A DNA stretch of 64,000 nucleotides, taken from Bolinopsis microptera. Lineage: Eukaryota; Ctenophora; Tentaculata; Lobata; Bolinopsidae. Numbering within the stretch: position 1 is the first letter of the stretch; the number at the start of each line of letters is the position of its first letter. Below the pieces are notes generated by a model. That model was not told where the DNA came from. It saw only the letters and a list, made by a program, of their open reading frames with translations, and ran no database searches. The stretch covers positions 6,889,908-6,953,907 of the forward strand of contig NC_087082.1 of NCBI RefSeq assembly GCF_026151205.1. The letters are read 5' to 3'. This document shows positions 31,942 to 44,565 of the stretch, piece by piece. Both the position numbers and the translations under genes were made by a program.

Positions 31942-34713
31942 TTAGTACAGACAGATCCGTCTGAAAAAATCGATCTGCCGACACACAAAGCTTACAAAGG
32001 ATTTTTGACGTTTTTGAGTCTTAATAGATGTCCTTTATGGCTGACCAACTTTTCCAAACTTTTCCACGTGTCTTAAGGCCACTTTTTGCCACTTTACCAC
32101 TTTTTACCACCTTTCTTGTTTGTCGAATATCTTTAGTTGTGAACATCGTAAAAGTTTGCAGATCAATCGAGTGTGTTCACATTACCATGAAGAAAAACTT
32201 TTGTTCTAACAATTTTTACGTCAGATAATCAGTTAATTGGATAATTATCAATTAGCTAATTAGCAAAATTCTAAAAAATTTTTATTGGCTCAAAATGATC
32301 GGAATAGCTTAAAACACGGAGAAAAGTAGTTTTTAGAAAAACTTTGAAAATTTTTCACTTACATTTTTTTTCGAGACTTGGAAAAATTTCGAAAATTTAA
32401 AATATTTTTTTCCGCCAAAAGTGATCAAATCGCAAGAAACGCGGAGAAAAATGCTTTTCAAAAAAACTTAGTGAATTTTTCGTTTCAAGAATACTTAAAT
32501 CACCAATATTTGTAGTTGGAGTTCAGTAAATCGCGGCAGATTTTAGTAATCAGGAATTACTAAGTGGAAAGGTCTGAAACTGAAAAACGTTAACCATACG
32601 ATATAAGAGTTTCATAACTAATTACAATATAGCCTTATCAATTTTCACAGAAACTGCACCATAATGGCACAGTCAAGATCGAAAGACGAAACGATAGCCT
32701 GCTGTACTATCATTTTATTGATTTCAATGATGAATCAGTGGGGTTAAGATAATCACATTTGTAATAAATAAAACCTCTCTGTACCGTCAATTGTGCTAAT
32801 CTAAACCGGCCTACCTGGATTACCAGACCTCTTCTTTTCCTCAACAATCAAGCCAAGTTGTTCATATCGCATTTTGTGGGCGATGTAAGTACATTATATC
32901 GAGCTGTATTCAATCACAATACGACACAATGCAATACGTGTATATTATATTATGGCCCTTAATGAGGTAATATGAAACGTTCTATACCGTACACTTCTCG
33001 TTTCTTCCGTGAGAGGCCCGGTATGGAGAGGTTTTACAGTTTATCACGAAAACGTCTACTTGGCCTCATGACTCTTTGACAGCTCAAAGAAGGCAAGAAA
33101 AGACCAGAAAGCTTAAAATGTCAACTCGCTCTTTTCAATGCTCTTCGATTTGTCCCACATTAATACCGAGCTGATCATCATGGGCCCCGAATATCCTGCG
33201 GGAAGAACCTGTATTTTTACTTCACAACGTCCAGATTTCAAATCAACATCCTCAATAACATGAACAATCCTTCCTGATCAGGATCTGTCTCTATTAGCAA
33301 TTTCCAAAATATCCTGACTCTCGTGGAACATTTTACTGAATGAATTATTACCGGTTCTTTACTACCCCTTGCCCGACGCTCGTATCTAAATCTTATCCTT
33401 GCCCGTATGTTACCCTTGTTGATTTTACTTTTAGCCGACCCTGACATATGGGGGTGATTTTATACCGCATAGCAAATGAAGCGGTATGCAGTACAATACA
33501 AAACAAGTCACAGTAGATGTTGGAAGGTGTATTTACACTTGCTTCCTGGATCTGGCTGTTCCTTAGTTTCCCTGGTCTGTTCTTGCCTTCTTCGAACTGT
33601 AAATGAGCCATGAGGCCAAGTATACGTTTTCGTGATAAACTGTAAAACGTCTCTATACCGGGTTTCTCGCGGTATTAAGCGTTTCATAAACCTCATTAAG
33701 AGCCATATAATATACACGTATTGCATTGTGTCGTATTGTGATTGAATACAGCTCGATATAATGTACTTACATCGCCCACAAAATGCGATATGAACAACTT
33801 GGCTTGATTGTTGAGGAAAAGAAGAGGTCTGGTAATCCAGGTAGGCCGGTTTAGATTAGCACAATTGACGGTACAGAGAGGTTTTATTTATTACAAATGT
33901 GATTATCTTAACCCCACTGATTCATCATTGAAATCAATAAAATGATAGTACAGCAGGCTATCGTTTCGTCTTTCGATCTTGACTGTGCCATTATGGTGCA
34001 GTTTCTGTGAAAATTGATAAGGCTATATTGTAATTAGTTATGAAACTCTTATATCGTATGGTTAACGTTTTTCAGTTTCAGACCTTTCCACTTAGTAATT
34101 CCTGATTACTAAAATCTGCCGCGATTTACTGAACTCCAACTACAAATATTGGTGATTTAAGTATTCTTGAAACGAAAAGTTCGCTAAGTTTTTTTGAAAA
34201 GCATTTTTCTCCGCGTTTCTTGCGATTTGATCACTTTTTGCGGAAAAAAATATTTTAAATTTTCGAAATTTTTCCAAGTCTCGAAAAAAAATGTAAGTGA
34301 AAAATTTTCAAAGTTTTTCTAAAAACTACTTTTCTCCGTGTTTTAAGCTATTCCGATCATTTTGAGCCAATAAAAATTTTTTAGAATTTTGCTAATTAGC
34401 TAATTGATAATTATCCAATTAACTGATTATCTGACGTAAAAATTGTTAGAACAAAAGTTTTTCTTCATGGTAATATGAACACACTCGATTGATCTGCAAC
34501 CTTTTACGATGTTCACAACTAAAGATATTCGACAAACAAGAAAGGTGGTAAAAAGTGGTAAAGTGGCAAAAAGTGGCCTTAAGACACGTGGAAAAGTTTG
34601 GAAAAGTTGGTCAGCCATAAAGGGCACCTAATGGGACTCAAAAACGTCAAAAATCCTTTGTAAGCTTTGTGTGTCGGCAGATCGATTTTTTCAGACGGAT
34701 CTGTCTGTACTAA
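31942..34713. repeat. 2.8-kb inverted repeat (arms about 1.15 kb, loop about 0.45 kb)
   Basis: The left arm begins TTAGTACAGACAGATCCG at 31942. The right arm ends with its reverse complement at 34713. Outer parts of the arms are nearly identical with single-base differences. The inner parts (about 32940-33110 against 33570-33740) are clearly more diverged, with small indels. The loop holds unrelated unique sequence. It fits a foldback transposon or an inverted duplication. No transposase is visible and no convincing target duplication flanks it. Confidence 0.9.
33113..33277 (-). pseudogene. Unidentified coding-like fragment in the loop
   Basis: Within the loop a minus-strand frame of about 54 codons (VHVIEDVDLKSGRCEVKIQV, then LPAGYSGPMM and SSVLMWDKSK) ends in TAA at 33113. 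Amino-acid composition is protein-like, but I recognise no family. Another frame overlaps upstream (33238-33447), suggesting a frameshifted gene fragment captured between the arms. Confidence 0.3.
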
Positions 34714-35997
34714 ATGATAATATGCCGTAGGACTATTTGTTCCAGAACAACGTGCCTAAGAACAACTTGTCCACTTGAAGAACCTTGACATTGCTACACT
34801 TTGTATACCTCTCCACCGCGCCAGAAGGAGTAGGGACCTTTTCCGCGTACAATTGGCAAAATTCGGGGTTTGCGATAGCAAAATAAGTTTTTGGAAACAC
34901 TTATGAAAGTTTCGGCAGAAGTGGAATGTAAAACATAAAATAAAATGTTTAAATAAATGAATAGTGAAGGTTTGATAAAAATTGAAGAAAACTGTAAAAA
35001 ATGGTACGTGTCAGAGCAAAAAAAGTTGGGAAAAATCGCAAAAATATGAGCCAAAAAAGGTGTATAAAATTGTTCATAACTTTTTTTTGATCATGATAGG
35101 AAAAAAAATTTTTTAAGTGCAAAAACACCGCGGCAGAAGGAGTAGGGACCTTTTCACGCGCAGATTGGGAAAATACGGCCATCTCGCTCTTAGACAGCTT
35201 GATTAGTGTGTTTATTCGTTTTCATTTGACAAATGAAGTACACCAATGTATTCATAAAGGTTTACACATGATCACACAGAAAGAATTTTAAAAATCGGAT
35301 AAAATCTGTTAAAATGGTAAAAAGAAACCTCCGCGCATTTGGTAATATTGAACGAATTTGCGCCCATAATTTTTGTCTTCATTTAACAATTTCTTGGCTG
35401 ATAGACACAATACAAAAATTGTGCAGTTAAGTGTAGAAAGCTGAAATGATTTTCTAACCGTACATATTAAAATTTTTCCTCAAAATTGATGTCTTAAATC
35501 ACAATAGATACCATATTGAAATCAGTCCGCCGATAAAAATATTACATATCTGGCGCAAATATATCTCACCCTAATCGTTGTCGGTTTTTAACACAAATTT
35601 CTACAAATAAAGTCTTTATTTCTCCAAATGAGCATAATATTCTATTATACAATTAATATTTGGCAGTTTTGACATTTTAGTAATAAGAAATGTTTCTTTG
35701 GTTGATACGAAAAGATAAAGTTTAGTTTTTTCGGCAGAAAACTATAAGAAGTGATTTGTCCGATGTATCTTCATTGTGGGTTATTCACTGAATTAGAAAC
35801 ATTATTTCCATGTCATCATTCATCATCGTTTGGTGCTTTACCATGCTTGCTGATGGAATACAATGTGGGATATTCCGGTTTCAATTATCACCCATTGACT
35901 GTCTGTAGTGTCACACGGTTGACGACTAGAGGAACTGAAAATATGTACGACATTAGTTAAAAGTGTAAACAAGAGAAGTCAGAGTATAAACAGTTAA
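34714..35997. other. Spacer between the two inverted repeats
   Basis: It includes the 310-bp module at 34805-35115 (below) and three GGAGTAGGGACC-type motifs, two here and one at 36112. The frame at 35751-35960 has no recognisable domain. Confidence 0.4.
34805..35115 (-). repeat. 310-bp module, inverted copy at the centre of the large palindrome
   Basis: The sequence from GCCAGAAGGAGTAGGGACC to TTTTTTAAGTGCAAAAA is the reverse complement of 39514-39821, the loop of the 8.2-kb inverted repeat, with only a few differences. It is followed directly by a second GCAGAAGGAGTAGGGACC at 35125. The module is therefore bounded by short direct repeats here. Confidence 0.8.
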
Positions 35998-36649
35998 ACT
36001 GGTATCCAATTAGTATGTCAAGATGGAGTAAAGTGTAAAATAGTAATGTGTAATGGTTTTATGACCGTTGGGCTTGCATTGAAATTAGGCGGGAAAAATT
36101 GTGTACACAGCACTGAGGTCCCTACTCCAAGAGGCAAGAAAACGCGCGCGCAAACTTCAAAAGGTCCCGAATCCAGCCGACCAAAATGGTAGTCGATCTC
36201 ATTGTAGAATTTGACCGTAGAGAAATTTACTAACTAACATTAATTTTGTTAAAACTGCGTTATCATATTTGTTAAACAATCCTCCAAAGTCACAGCAAGT
36301 TGTTCATATATTGGTAATCTATTGCAGAAATACCGTATTTCTTGTTTTCGGTCGGAGCAAAACGCAAAATGGGGCAAAATTTCGCAAAAGCTTTAACGTT
36401 TTATATCAGTAAGATGATTTGATTATAAGGCTGTAGGTACCTCCAATCCTACTTAATCAGATTTGCTGGTCCAAGGTAAATCGGTGACAAATCGAATCAA
36501 ATGCGTGTAGATTCGGTTGAATTCTAGCACATTCAAGCACATTTTTCTAATCCTAGGTAGATATAATAACGTGGTCATGGTAAGTAAATAAAACTTGAGC
36601 ATAAAGTTAGCTACTATATGGTTGTTAGAAATTACCACAATTGCACTTT

Positions 36650-38700
36650 TAAACTTCACAACTGAATCACCAATCAATTCTTGTCACTACTTCAAAGTTT
36701 TGAGACGGCAGAATGTTGTGAATTGTGAATCCTAAGCTATCACACCAGTTCAATTACACTTCAAAACTTCAAAACTGAATCACCAATCAATTCTTGTCAC
36801 TACTTCAAAGTTTTGAGACGGCAGAATGTTGTGAATTATAGCTCATAAGCTATCACTCCAGTTCAATTACACTTTTAAACTTCAAAACTGAATCACCAAT
36901 CAATCCTGGTCACTATTTCAAAGTTTTGAGTCGGCAGAATGTTGTTAATTATGGTTCCTAAGCTATCACTCCAGTTCAATTACACTTTTAAACTTCAAAA
37001 CTGAATCACCAATCAATCCTGGTCACTATTTCAAAGTTTTGAGTCGGCAGAATGTTGTGAATTATGGTTCCTAAGCTATCACTCCAGTTCAATTACACTT
37101 TTAAACTTCAAAACTGAATCACCAATTAATTCTGATCACTATTTCAAAGTTTTGAGTCGGCAGAATGTTGTGAATTATGGTTCCTAAGCTAATAACGTGG
37201 TCATGGTAAGTAAATAAAACTTGAGCATAAAGTTAGCTACTATATAGTTATAGTATCACTCCAGTTCAATTACACTTTTAAACTTCAAAACTGAATCACC
37301 GATCAATTCTGGTCACTATTTCAAAGTTTTGAGTCGGCAGAATGTTGTGAATTATGGTTCCTAAGCTATCACTCCAGTTCAATTACACTTTTAAACTTCA
37401 AAACTGAATCACCAATTAATTCTGATCACTATTTCAAAGTTTTGAGTCGGCAGAATGTTGTGAATTATGGTTCCTAAGCTAATAACGTGGTCATGGTAAG
37501 TAAATAAAACTTGAGCATAAAGTTAGCTACTATATAGTTGTTAGAAATTACCACAATTGCACTTTTAAACTTCAAAACTGAATCACCAATCAATCCTGGT
37601 CACTATTTCAAAGTTTTGATACGGCAGAATGTTGTGAATTATGGTTCCTAAGCTATCACTCCAGTTCAATTACACTTTTAAACTTCAAAACTGAATCACC
37701 AATCAATCCTGGTCACTATTTCAAAGTTTTGAGTCGGCAGAATGTTGTTAATTATGGTTCCTAAGCTATCACTCCAGTTCAATTACACTTTTAAACTTCA
37801 AAACTGAATCACCAATCAATCCTGGTCACTATTTCAAAGTTTTGATACGGCAGAATGTTGTGAATTATGGTTCCTAAGCTATCACTCCAGTTCAATTACA
37901 CTTTTAAACTTCAAAACTGAATCACCGATCAATTCTGGTCACTATTTCAAAGTTTTGAGACCGCAGAATGTTGTGAATTGTGGTTCCTAAGCTATCACAC
38001 CAGTTCAATTACACTTCAAAACTTCAAAACTGAATCACCAATCAATTCTTGTCACTACTTCAAAGTTTTGAGACGGCAGAATGTTGTGAATTGTGAATCC
38101 TAAGCTATCACTCCAGTTCAATTACACTTCAAAACTTCAAAACTGAATCACCAATCAATTCTTGTCACTACTTCAAAGTTTTGAGACGGCAGAATGTTGT
38201 GAATTGTGGTTCCTAAGCTATCACACCAGTTCAATTACACTTCAAAACTTCAAAACTGAATCACCAATCAATTCTTGTCACTACTTCAAAGTTTTGAGAC
38301 GGCAGAATGTTGTGAATTATAGCTCATAAGCTATCACTCCAGTTCAATTACACTTTCTTACTTCAAAACTGAATCACCAATCAATCCTGGTCACTATTTC
38401 AAAGTTTTGAGTCGGCAGAATGTTGTTAATTATGGTTCCTAAGCTATCACTCCAGTTCAATTACACTTTTAAACTTCAAAACTGAATCACCAATCAATCC
38501 TGGTCACTATTTCAAAGTTTTGATACGGCAGAATGTTGTGAATTATGGTTCCTAAGCTATCACTCCAGTTCAATTACACTTTTAAACTTCAAAACTGAAT
38601 CACCGATCAATTCTGGTCACTATTTCAAAGTTTTGAGTCGGCAGAATGTTGTGAATTATGGTTCCTAAGCTATCACTTCAGTTCAATTACACTTGCAAAT
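36650..38700. repeat. 113-bp tandem array, left arm
   Basis: About 18 copies of a 113-bp unit containing CTGAATCACCAATCAAT, TCAAAGTTTTGAG, CGGCAGAATGTTGTGAATTA and CTAAGCTATCACTCCAG. Two subtypes alternate in blocks (CTTTTAAACTTC with GTCGG against CTTCAAAACTTC with GACGG). Three units are interrupted by a TAATAACGTGGTCATGGTAA module, which also forms the outer junction. Confidence 0.9.
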
Positions 38701-38944
38701 AAATACTTAATAAATAACAAAAATAAATACTTACTGATTGGACGATAGTCTGCTGCCACTGATCCGCAACTCTCCGCTCCAATCGGTTAATCTGGTGTGC
38801 TTGACATTTTGCTAGAAAGGGTAAACCCGGTTAAATGTAATCTGTCACAAAAGGTAAGAAAGGCGTGATCAGAAGTCAAAACTAACATCCTAAGCTACCA
38901 TTCTAGTTGTGGTTGAAAACGAAGAGACACTATGTAACAAAACT

Positions 38945-39013
38945 AGATGGCCGAGTGGGCTAAGCTGTCACCATTCGAATAGACGGTCAAGGGTTCGAAT
39001 CCCAGTGTCAAAT
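38945..39013 (+). repeat. tRNA-like (SINE head) sequence, left arm
   Basis: It has A-box-like TGGCCGAGTGGG and B-box GGTTCGAATCC, 44 bp apart start to start, as in class II (Leu/Ser-like) tRNAs. The acceptor and T-stem do not pair fully (AACTAGA against TGTCAAA). It is better read as a tRNA-derived SINE head or tRNA pseudogene than a functional tRNA. Confidence 0.6.
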
Positions 39014-39513
39014 AGCTAAAGATATGTGGATCTACCTTACAATGTACAAGTTACACAGTAAAGTGTTATTTTTCTTAGGTGGGGTTGTTTGAAAATGAAA
39101 CATGTAAATCCAAAATCTGTTATGTCTCACAAAACTGTGGTTCAACAGACCAAGAAATTTAAACCTTATATCCGAACGACGTCCAAGACCCTGTACGTCA
39201 TGTACAAATTCATTACAATCTTATATGTTTTAGCCTAATTTATATTTCTTAGCTAAGTTAAATCTTGAACGGGCCAGCAACAACTGAATACGGTAATGTG
39301 ATCGTTTAAGTACAAAGAAAAACAGTGCAATTGACAGTGATAAGAAAGTTAGCGTTGCAAAGATTCAAGAGTCGCAGGAATGATACAAATCATACGTGTC
39401 ATGATCCAACGCGAATGGCGAAACAAAATTGCGTTGGCACTTATATTTCATATCCCAATGTCTTGCGCGGCGTAAGATTGTATTTATGACGCGCACAAAA
39501 TTTACAGCTTTTT

Positions 39514-39821
39514 GCACTTAAAAAATTTTTTTTCCTATCATGATCAAAAAAAAAGTTATGAACAATTTTATACACCTTTTTTGGCTCATATTTTTGTGAT
39601 TTTTCCCAACTTTTTTTGCTCTGACACGTACCATTTTTTACAGTTTTCTTCAATTTTTATCAAACCTTCACTATTCATTTATTTAAACATTTTATTTTAT
39701 GTTTTACATTCCACTTCTGCCGAAACTTTCATAAGTGTTTCCAAAAACTTATTTTGCTATCGCAAACCCCGAATTTTGCCAATTGTACGCGGAAAAGGTC
39801 CCTACTCCTTCTGGCGCGGTG
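39514..39821 (+). repeat. 308-bp loop of the large palindrome
   Basis: It carries the inverted copy of the 34805-35115 module, ending with GGTCCCTACTCCTTCTGGCG. The palindrome may have formed around this module. Confidence 0.8.
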
Positions 39822-40291
39822 AAAAAGCTGTAAATTTTGTGCGCGTCATAAATACAATCTTACGCCGCGCAAGACATTGGGATATGAAATATAAGTGCCA
39901 ACGCAATTTTGTTTCGCCATTCGCGTTGGATCATGACACGTATGATTTGTATCATTCCTGCGACTCTTGAATCTTTGCAACGCTAACTTTCTTATCACTG
40001 TCAATTGCACTGTTTTTCTTTGTACTTAAACGATCACATTACCGTATTCAGTTGTTGCTGGCCCGTTCAAGATTTAACTTAGCTAAGAAATATAAATTAG
40101 GCTAAAACATATAAGATTGTAATGAATTTGTACATGACGTACAGGGTCTTGGACGTCGTTCGGATATAAGGTTTAAATTTCTTGGTCTGTTGAACCACAG
40201 TTTTGTGAGACATAACAGATTTTGGATTTACATGTTTCATTTTCAAACAACCCCACCTAAGAAAAATAACACTTTACTGTGTAACTTGTAC

Positions 40292-40926
40292 AATAAATGT
40301 TTTTGCCATGAAACGGACCAAACTGATCCTAACTCATATTCCACTCATCATAGCATATCGCTTCAGCATGTACAAAGGGCATAACCTCAATCAGTTTAAT
40401 GTAGTGAAATGACTGGTGTGAATGAAGTAGTGTACTAATACAAGTTGGAGAGGATCAGGTAAGCTTAGTCAGCATCCATGATGTTACAAACCCTCTGGGA
40501 CATTACTGCGCCCAGTCTCCAAAGTTACAGTAAATTCCTACTACGGACAAACAAACACAGACAAAACACCAACAAGAAACTGATATACACTAGCTAGCTC
40601 AGAGAGGAAATGAGTACCGGCTCAGGAGGTATGTCAAAACAGGGCGCCCTTTCGAACACTACTCGGGCTAGAATCAGTGCAATTCGGACACTACTATGCA
40701 ACTGAACCATGCAAAACTATATAAGTACACCTATGCTGGCAAGGCAATAGGTCAGACTGCCAGTCCTGAAAACCAGTTCTATGATAAGGGTCACGCAAGC
40801 CCCGAAGGGTTAATACAAAATCAATAAATGTTTTTGCCATGAAACGGACCAAACTGATCCTAACTCATATTCCACTCATCATAGCATATCGCTTCAGCAT
40901 ATGCTATGATGATATGTAACTTGTAC
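40292..40926. mobile_element. 635-bp insertion unique to the right arm
   Basis: Absent from the left arm at the equivalent site (39038-39061). A 12-bp sequence TGTAACTTGTAC brackets it (40280-40291 and 40915-40926). A 78-bp block starting AATAAATGTTTTTGCCATG is repeated directly at both ends (40292 and 40824). The right end finishes in a perfect 13-bp stem-loop (CATCATAGCATAT...ATATGCTATGATG). No coding capacity. The superfamily is unclear. Confidence 0.75.
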
Positions 40927-40960
40927 ATTGTAAGGTAGATCCACATATCTTTAGCTATTT

Positions 40961-41030
40961 GACACTGGGATTCGAACCCTTGACCGTCTATTCGAATGGT
41001 GACAGCTTAGCCCACTCGGCCATCTAGTTT
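40961..41030 (-). repeat. tRNA-like sequence, right arm
   Basis: Inverted copy of 38945-39013, with A and B boxes intact and the same imperfect acceptor pairing. Confidence 0.6.
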
Positions 41031-41279
41031 TGTTACATAGTGTCTCTTCGTTTTCAACCACAACTAGAATGGTAGCTTAGGATGTTAGTTTTGACTTCTG
41101 ATCACGCCTTTCTTACCTTTTGTGACAGATTACATTTAACCGGGTTTACCCTTTCTAGCAAAATGTCAAGCACACCAGATTAACCGATTGGAGCGGAGAG
41201 TTGCGGATCAGTGGCAGCAGACTATCGTCCAATCAGTAAGTATTTATTTTTGTTATTTATTAAGTATTTATTTGCAAGT

Positions 41280-43545
41280 GTAATTGAACTGAAGTGATAG
41301 CTTAGGAACCATAATTCACAACATTCTGCCGACTCAAAACTTTGAAATAGTGACCAGAATTGATCGGTGATTCAGTTTTGAAGTTTAAAAGTGTAATTGA
41401 ACTGGAGTGATAGCTTAGGAACCATAATTCACAACATTCTGCCGTATCAAAACTTTGAAATAGTGACCAGGATTGATTGGTGATTCAGTTTTGAAGTTTA
41501 AAAGTGTAATTGAACTGGAGTGATAGCTTAGGAACCATAATTAACAACATTCTGCCGACTCAAAACTTTGAAATAGTGACCAGGATTGATTGGTGATTCA
41601 GTTTTGAAGTAAGAAAGTGTAATTGAACTGGAGTGATAGCTTATGAGCTATAATTCACAACATTCTGCCGTCTCAAAACTTTGAAGTAGTGACAAGAATT
41701 GATTGGTGATTCAGTTTTGAAGTTTTGAAGTGTAATTGAACTGGTGTGATAGCTTAGGAACCACAATTCACAACATTCTGCCGTCTCAAAACTTTGAAGT
41801 AGTGACAAGAATTGATTGGTGATTCAGTTTTGAAGTTTTGAAGTGTAATTGAACTGGAGTGATAGCTTAGGATTCACAATTCACAACATTCTGCCGTCTC
41901 AAAACTTTGAAGTAGTGACAAGAATTGATTGGTGATTCAGTTTTGAAGTTTTGAAGTGTAATTGAACTGGTGTGATAGCTTAGGAACCACAATTCACAAC
42001 ATTCTGCCGTCTCAAAACTTTGAAATAGTGACCAGAATTGATCGGTGATTCAGTTTTGAAGTTTAAAAGTGTAATTGAACTGGAGTGATAGCTTAGGAAC
42101 CATAATTCACAACATTCTGCCGTATCAAAACTTTGAAATAGTGACCAGGATTGATTGGTGATTCAGTTTTGAAGTTTAAAAGTGTAATTGAACTGGAGTG
42201 ATAGCTTAGGAACCATAATTAACAACATTCTGCCGACTCAAAACTTTGAAATAGTGACCAGGATTGATTGGTGATTCAGTTTTGAAGTTTAAAAGTGTAA
42301 TTGAACTGGAGTGATAGCTTAGGAACCATAATTCACAACATTCTGCCGTATCAAAACTTTGAAATAGTGACCAGGATTGATTGGTGATTCAGTTTTGAAG
42401 TTTAAAAGTGCAATTGTGGTAATTTCTAACAACTATATAGTAGCTAACTTTATGCTCAAGTTTTATTTACTTACCATGACCACGTTATTAGCTTAGGAAC
42501 CATAATTCACAACATTCTGCCGACTCAAAACTTTGAAATAGTGATCAGAATTAATTGGTGATTCAGTTTTGAAGTTTAAAAGTGTAATTGAACTGGAGTG
42601 ATAGCTTAGGAACCATAATTCACAACATTCTGCCGACTCAAAACTTTGAAATAGTGACCAGAATTGATCGGTGATTCAGTTTTGAAGTTTAAAAGTGTAA
42701 TTGAACTGGAGTGATACTATAACTATATAGTAGCTAACTTTATGCTCAAGTTTTATTTACTTACCATGACCACGTTATTAGCTTAGGAACCATAATTCAC
42801 AACATTCTGCCGACTCAAAACTTTGAAATAGTGATCAGAATTAATTGGTGATTCAGTTTTGAAGTTTAAAAGTGTAATTGAACTGGAGTGATAGCTTAGG
42901 AACCATAATTCACAACATTCTGCCGACTCAAAACTTTGAAATAGTGACCAGGATTGATTGGTGATTCAGTTTTGAAGTTTAAAAGTGTAATTGAACTGGA
43001 GTGATAGCTTAGGAACCATAATTAACAACATTCTGCCGACTCAAAACTTTGAAATAGTGACCAGGATTGATTGGTGATTCAGTTTTGAAGTAAGAAAGTG
43101 TAATTGAACTGGAGTGATAGCTTATGAGCTATAATTCACAACATTCTGCCGTCTCAAAACTTTGAAGTAGTGACAAGAATTGATTGGTGATTCAGTTTTG
43201 AAGTTTTGAAGTGTAATTGAACTGGTGTGATAGCTTAGGATTCACAATTCACAACATTCTGCCGTCTCAAAACTTTGAAGTAGTGACAAGAATTGATTGG
43301 TGATTCAGTTTTGAAGTAAGAAAGTGTAATTGAACTGGAGTGATAGCTTATGAGCTATAATTAACAACATTCTGCCGACTCAAAACTTTGAAATAGTGAC
43401 CAGGATTGATTGGTGATTCAGTTTTGAAGTTTAAAAGTGTAATTGAACTGGAGTGATAGCTTAGGAACCATAATTCACAACATTCTGCCGACTCAAAACT
43501 TTGAAATAGTGACCAGGATTGATTGGTGATTCAGTTTTGAAGTTT
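41280..43545. repeat. 113-bp tandem array, right arm
   Basis: Inverted counterpart of the left array with about two more units and a different order of subtypes. The TAATAACGTGGTCATGG-type module interrupts it at about 42420-42490 and 42720-42780. Confidence 0.9.
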
Positions 43546-44249
43546 AAAAGTGCAATTGTGGTAATTTCTAACAACCATATAGTAGCTAACTTTATGCTCA
43601 AGTTTTATTTACTTACCATGACCACGTTATTATATCTACCTAGGATTAGAAAAATGTGCTTGAATGTGCTAGAATTCAACCGAATCTACACGCATTTGAT
43701 TCGATTTGTCACCGATTTACCTTGGACCAGCAAATCTGATTAAGTAGGATTGGAGGTACCTACAGCCTTATAATCAAATCATCTTACTGATATAAAACTT
43801 TAAAGCTTTTGCGAAATTTTGCCCCATTTTGCGTTTTGCTCCGACCGAAAACAAGAAATACGGTATTTCTGCAATAGATTACCAATATATGAACAACTTG
43901 CTGTGACTTTGGAGGATTGTTTAACAAATATGATAACGCAGTTTTAACAAAATTAATGTTAGTTAGTAAATTTCTCTACGGTCAAATTCTACAATGAGAT
44001 CGACTACCATTTTGGTCGGCTGGATTCGGGACCTTTTGAAGTTTGCGCGCGCGTTTTCTTGCCTCTTGGAGTAGGGACCTCAGTGCTGTGTACACAATTT
44101 TTCCCGCCTAATTTCAATGCAAGCCCAACGGTCATAAAACCATTACACATTACTATTCTACACTTTACTCCATCTTGACATACTAATTGGATACCAGTAG
44201 TAAGAGATATTTACCCTCTGTAGCACACATTTTGCTATTGCACACATTT

Positions 44250-44565
44250 TCCGACACTTGTAAAAATTTCACGGATTTTTGACACTTGTAAAAATTTCAC
44301 GGATTTTCGACACTTGTAAAAATTTCACGGGTTTTCGACACTTGTAAAAATTTCGAGCATTTTCGACACTTGTAAAAATTTCACGGATTTTCGACACTTG
44401 TAAAAATTTCGAGCATTTTCGACACTTGTAAAAATTTCACGGATTTTCGACACTTGTAAAAATTTCGAGCATTTTCGACACTTGTAAAAATTTCACGGAT
44501 TTTCGACAATTGTAAAAATTTCGAGCATTTTCGACACTTGTAAAAATTTCACGGATTTTTGATAC
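44250..44565. repeat. 27-28-bp tandem repeat
   Basis: About eleven copies of CGACACTTGTAAAAATTTC followed alternately by ACGGATTTT or GAGCATTTT. The two subtypes alternate, giving a higher-order dimer of about 55 bp. It begins about 50 bp beyond the palindrome border and could lie in the Polinton terminal region. Confidence 0.9.

Larger units (their letters stand above)
35998..44198. repeat. 8.2-kb inverted repeat (arms 3.5 and 4.4 kb, 308-bp loop)
   Basis: The left arm starts ACTGGTATCCAATTAG at 35998 and runs to 39513. The right arm runs from 39822 to its reverse complement at 44198. Outer unique parts (36000-36650 against 43540-44198) and inner unique parts (38700-39513 against 39822-41280) match with rare single-base differences. 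The arms differ in the number and order of 113-bp repeat units and in a 635-bp insertion present only in the right arm. These differences argue against a simple chimeric read. No conserved coding sequence was found in the arms. Confidence 0.92.

Noticed and set aside
32028-32228. Protein with paired copies at 32028 and 34427
   Set aside because: The two frames are the mirrored arms of the inverted repeat. Repetition of an ORF in the arms is not evidence of selection, and no domain is visible.
38945-39013. Functional tRNA gene
   Set aside because: A and B boxes are good, but the acceptor and T-stem do not pair and the sequence lies inside a duplicated repeat.
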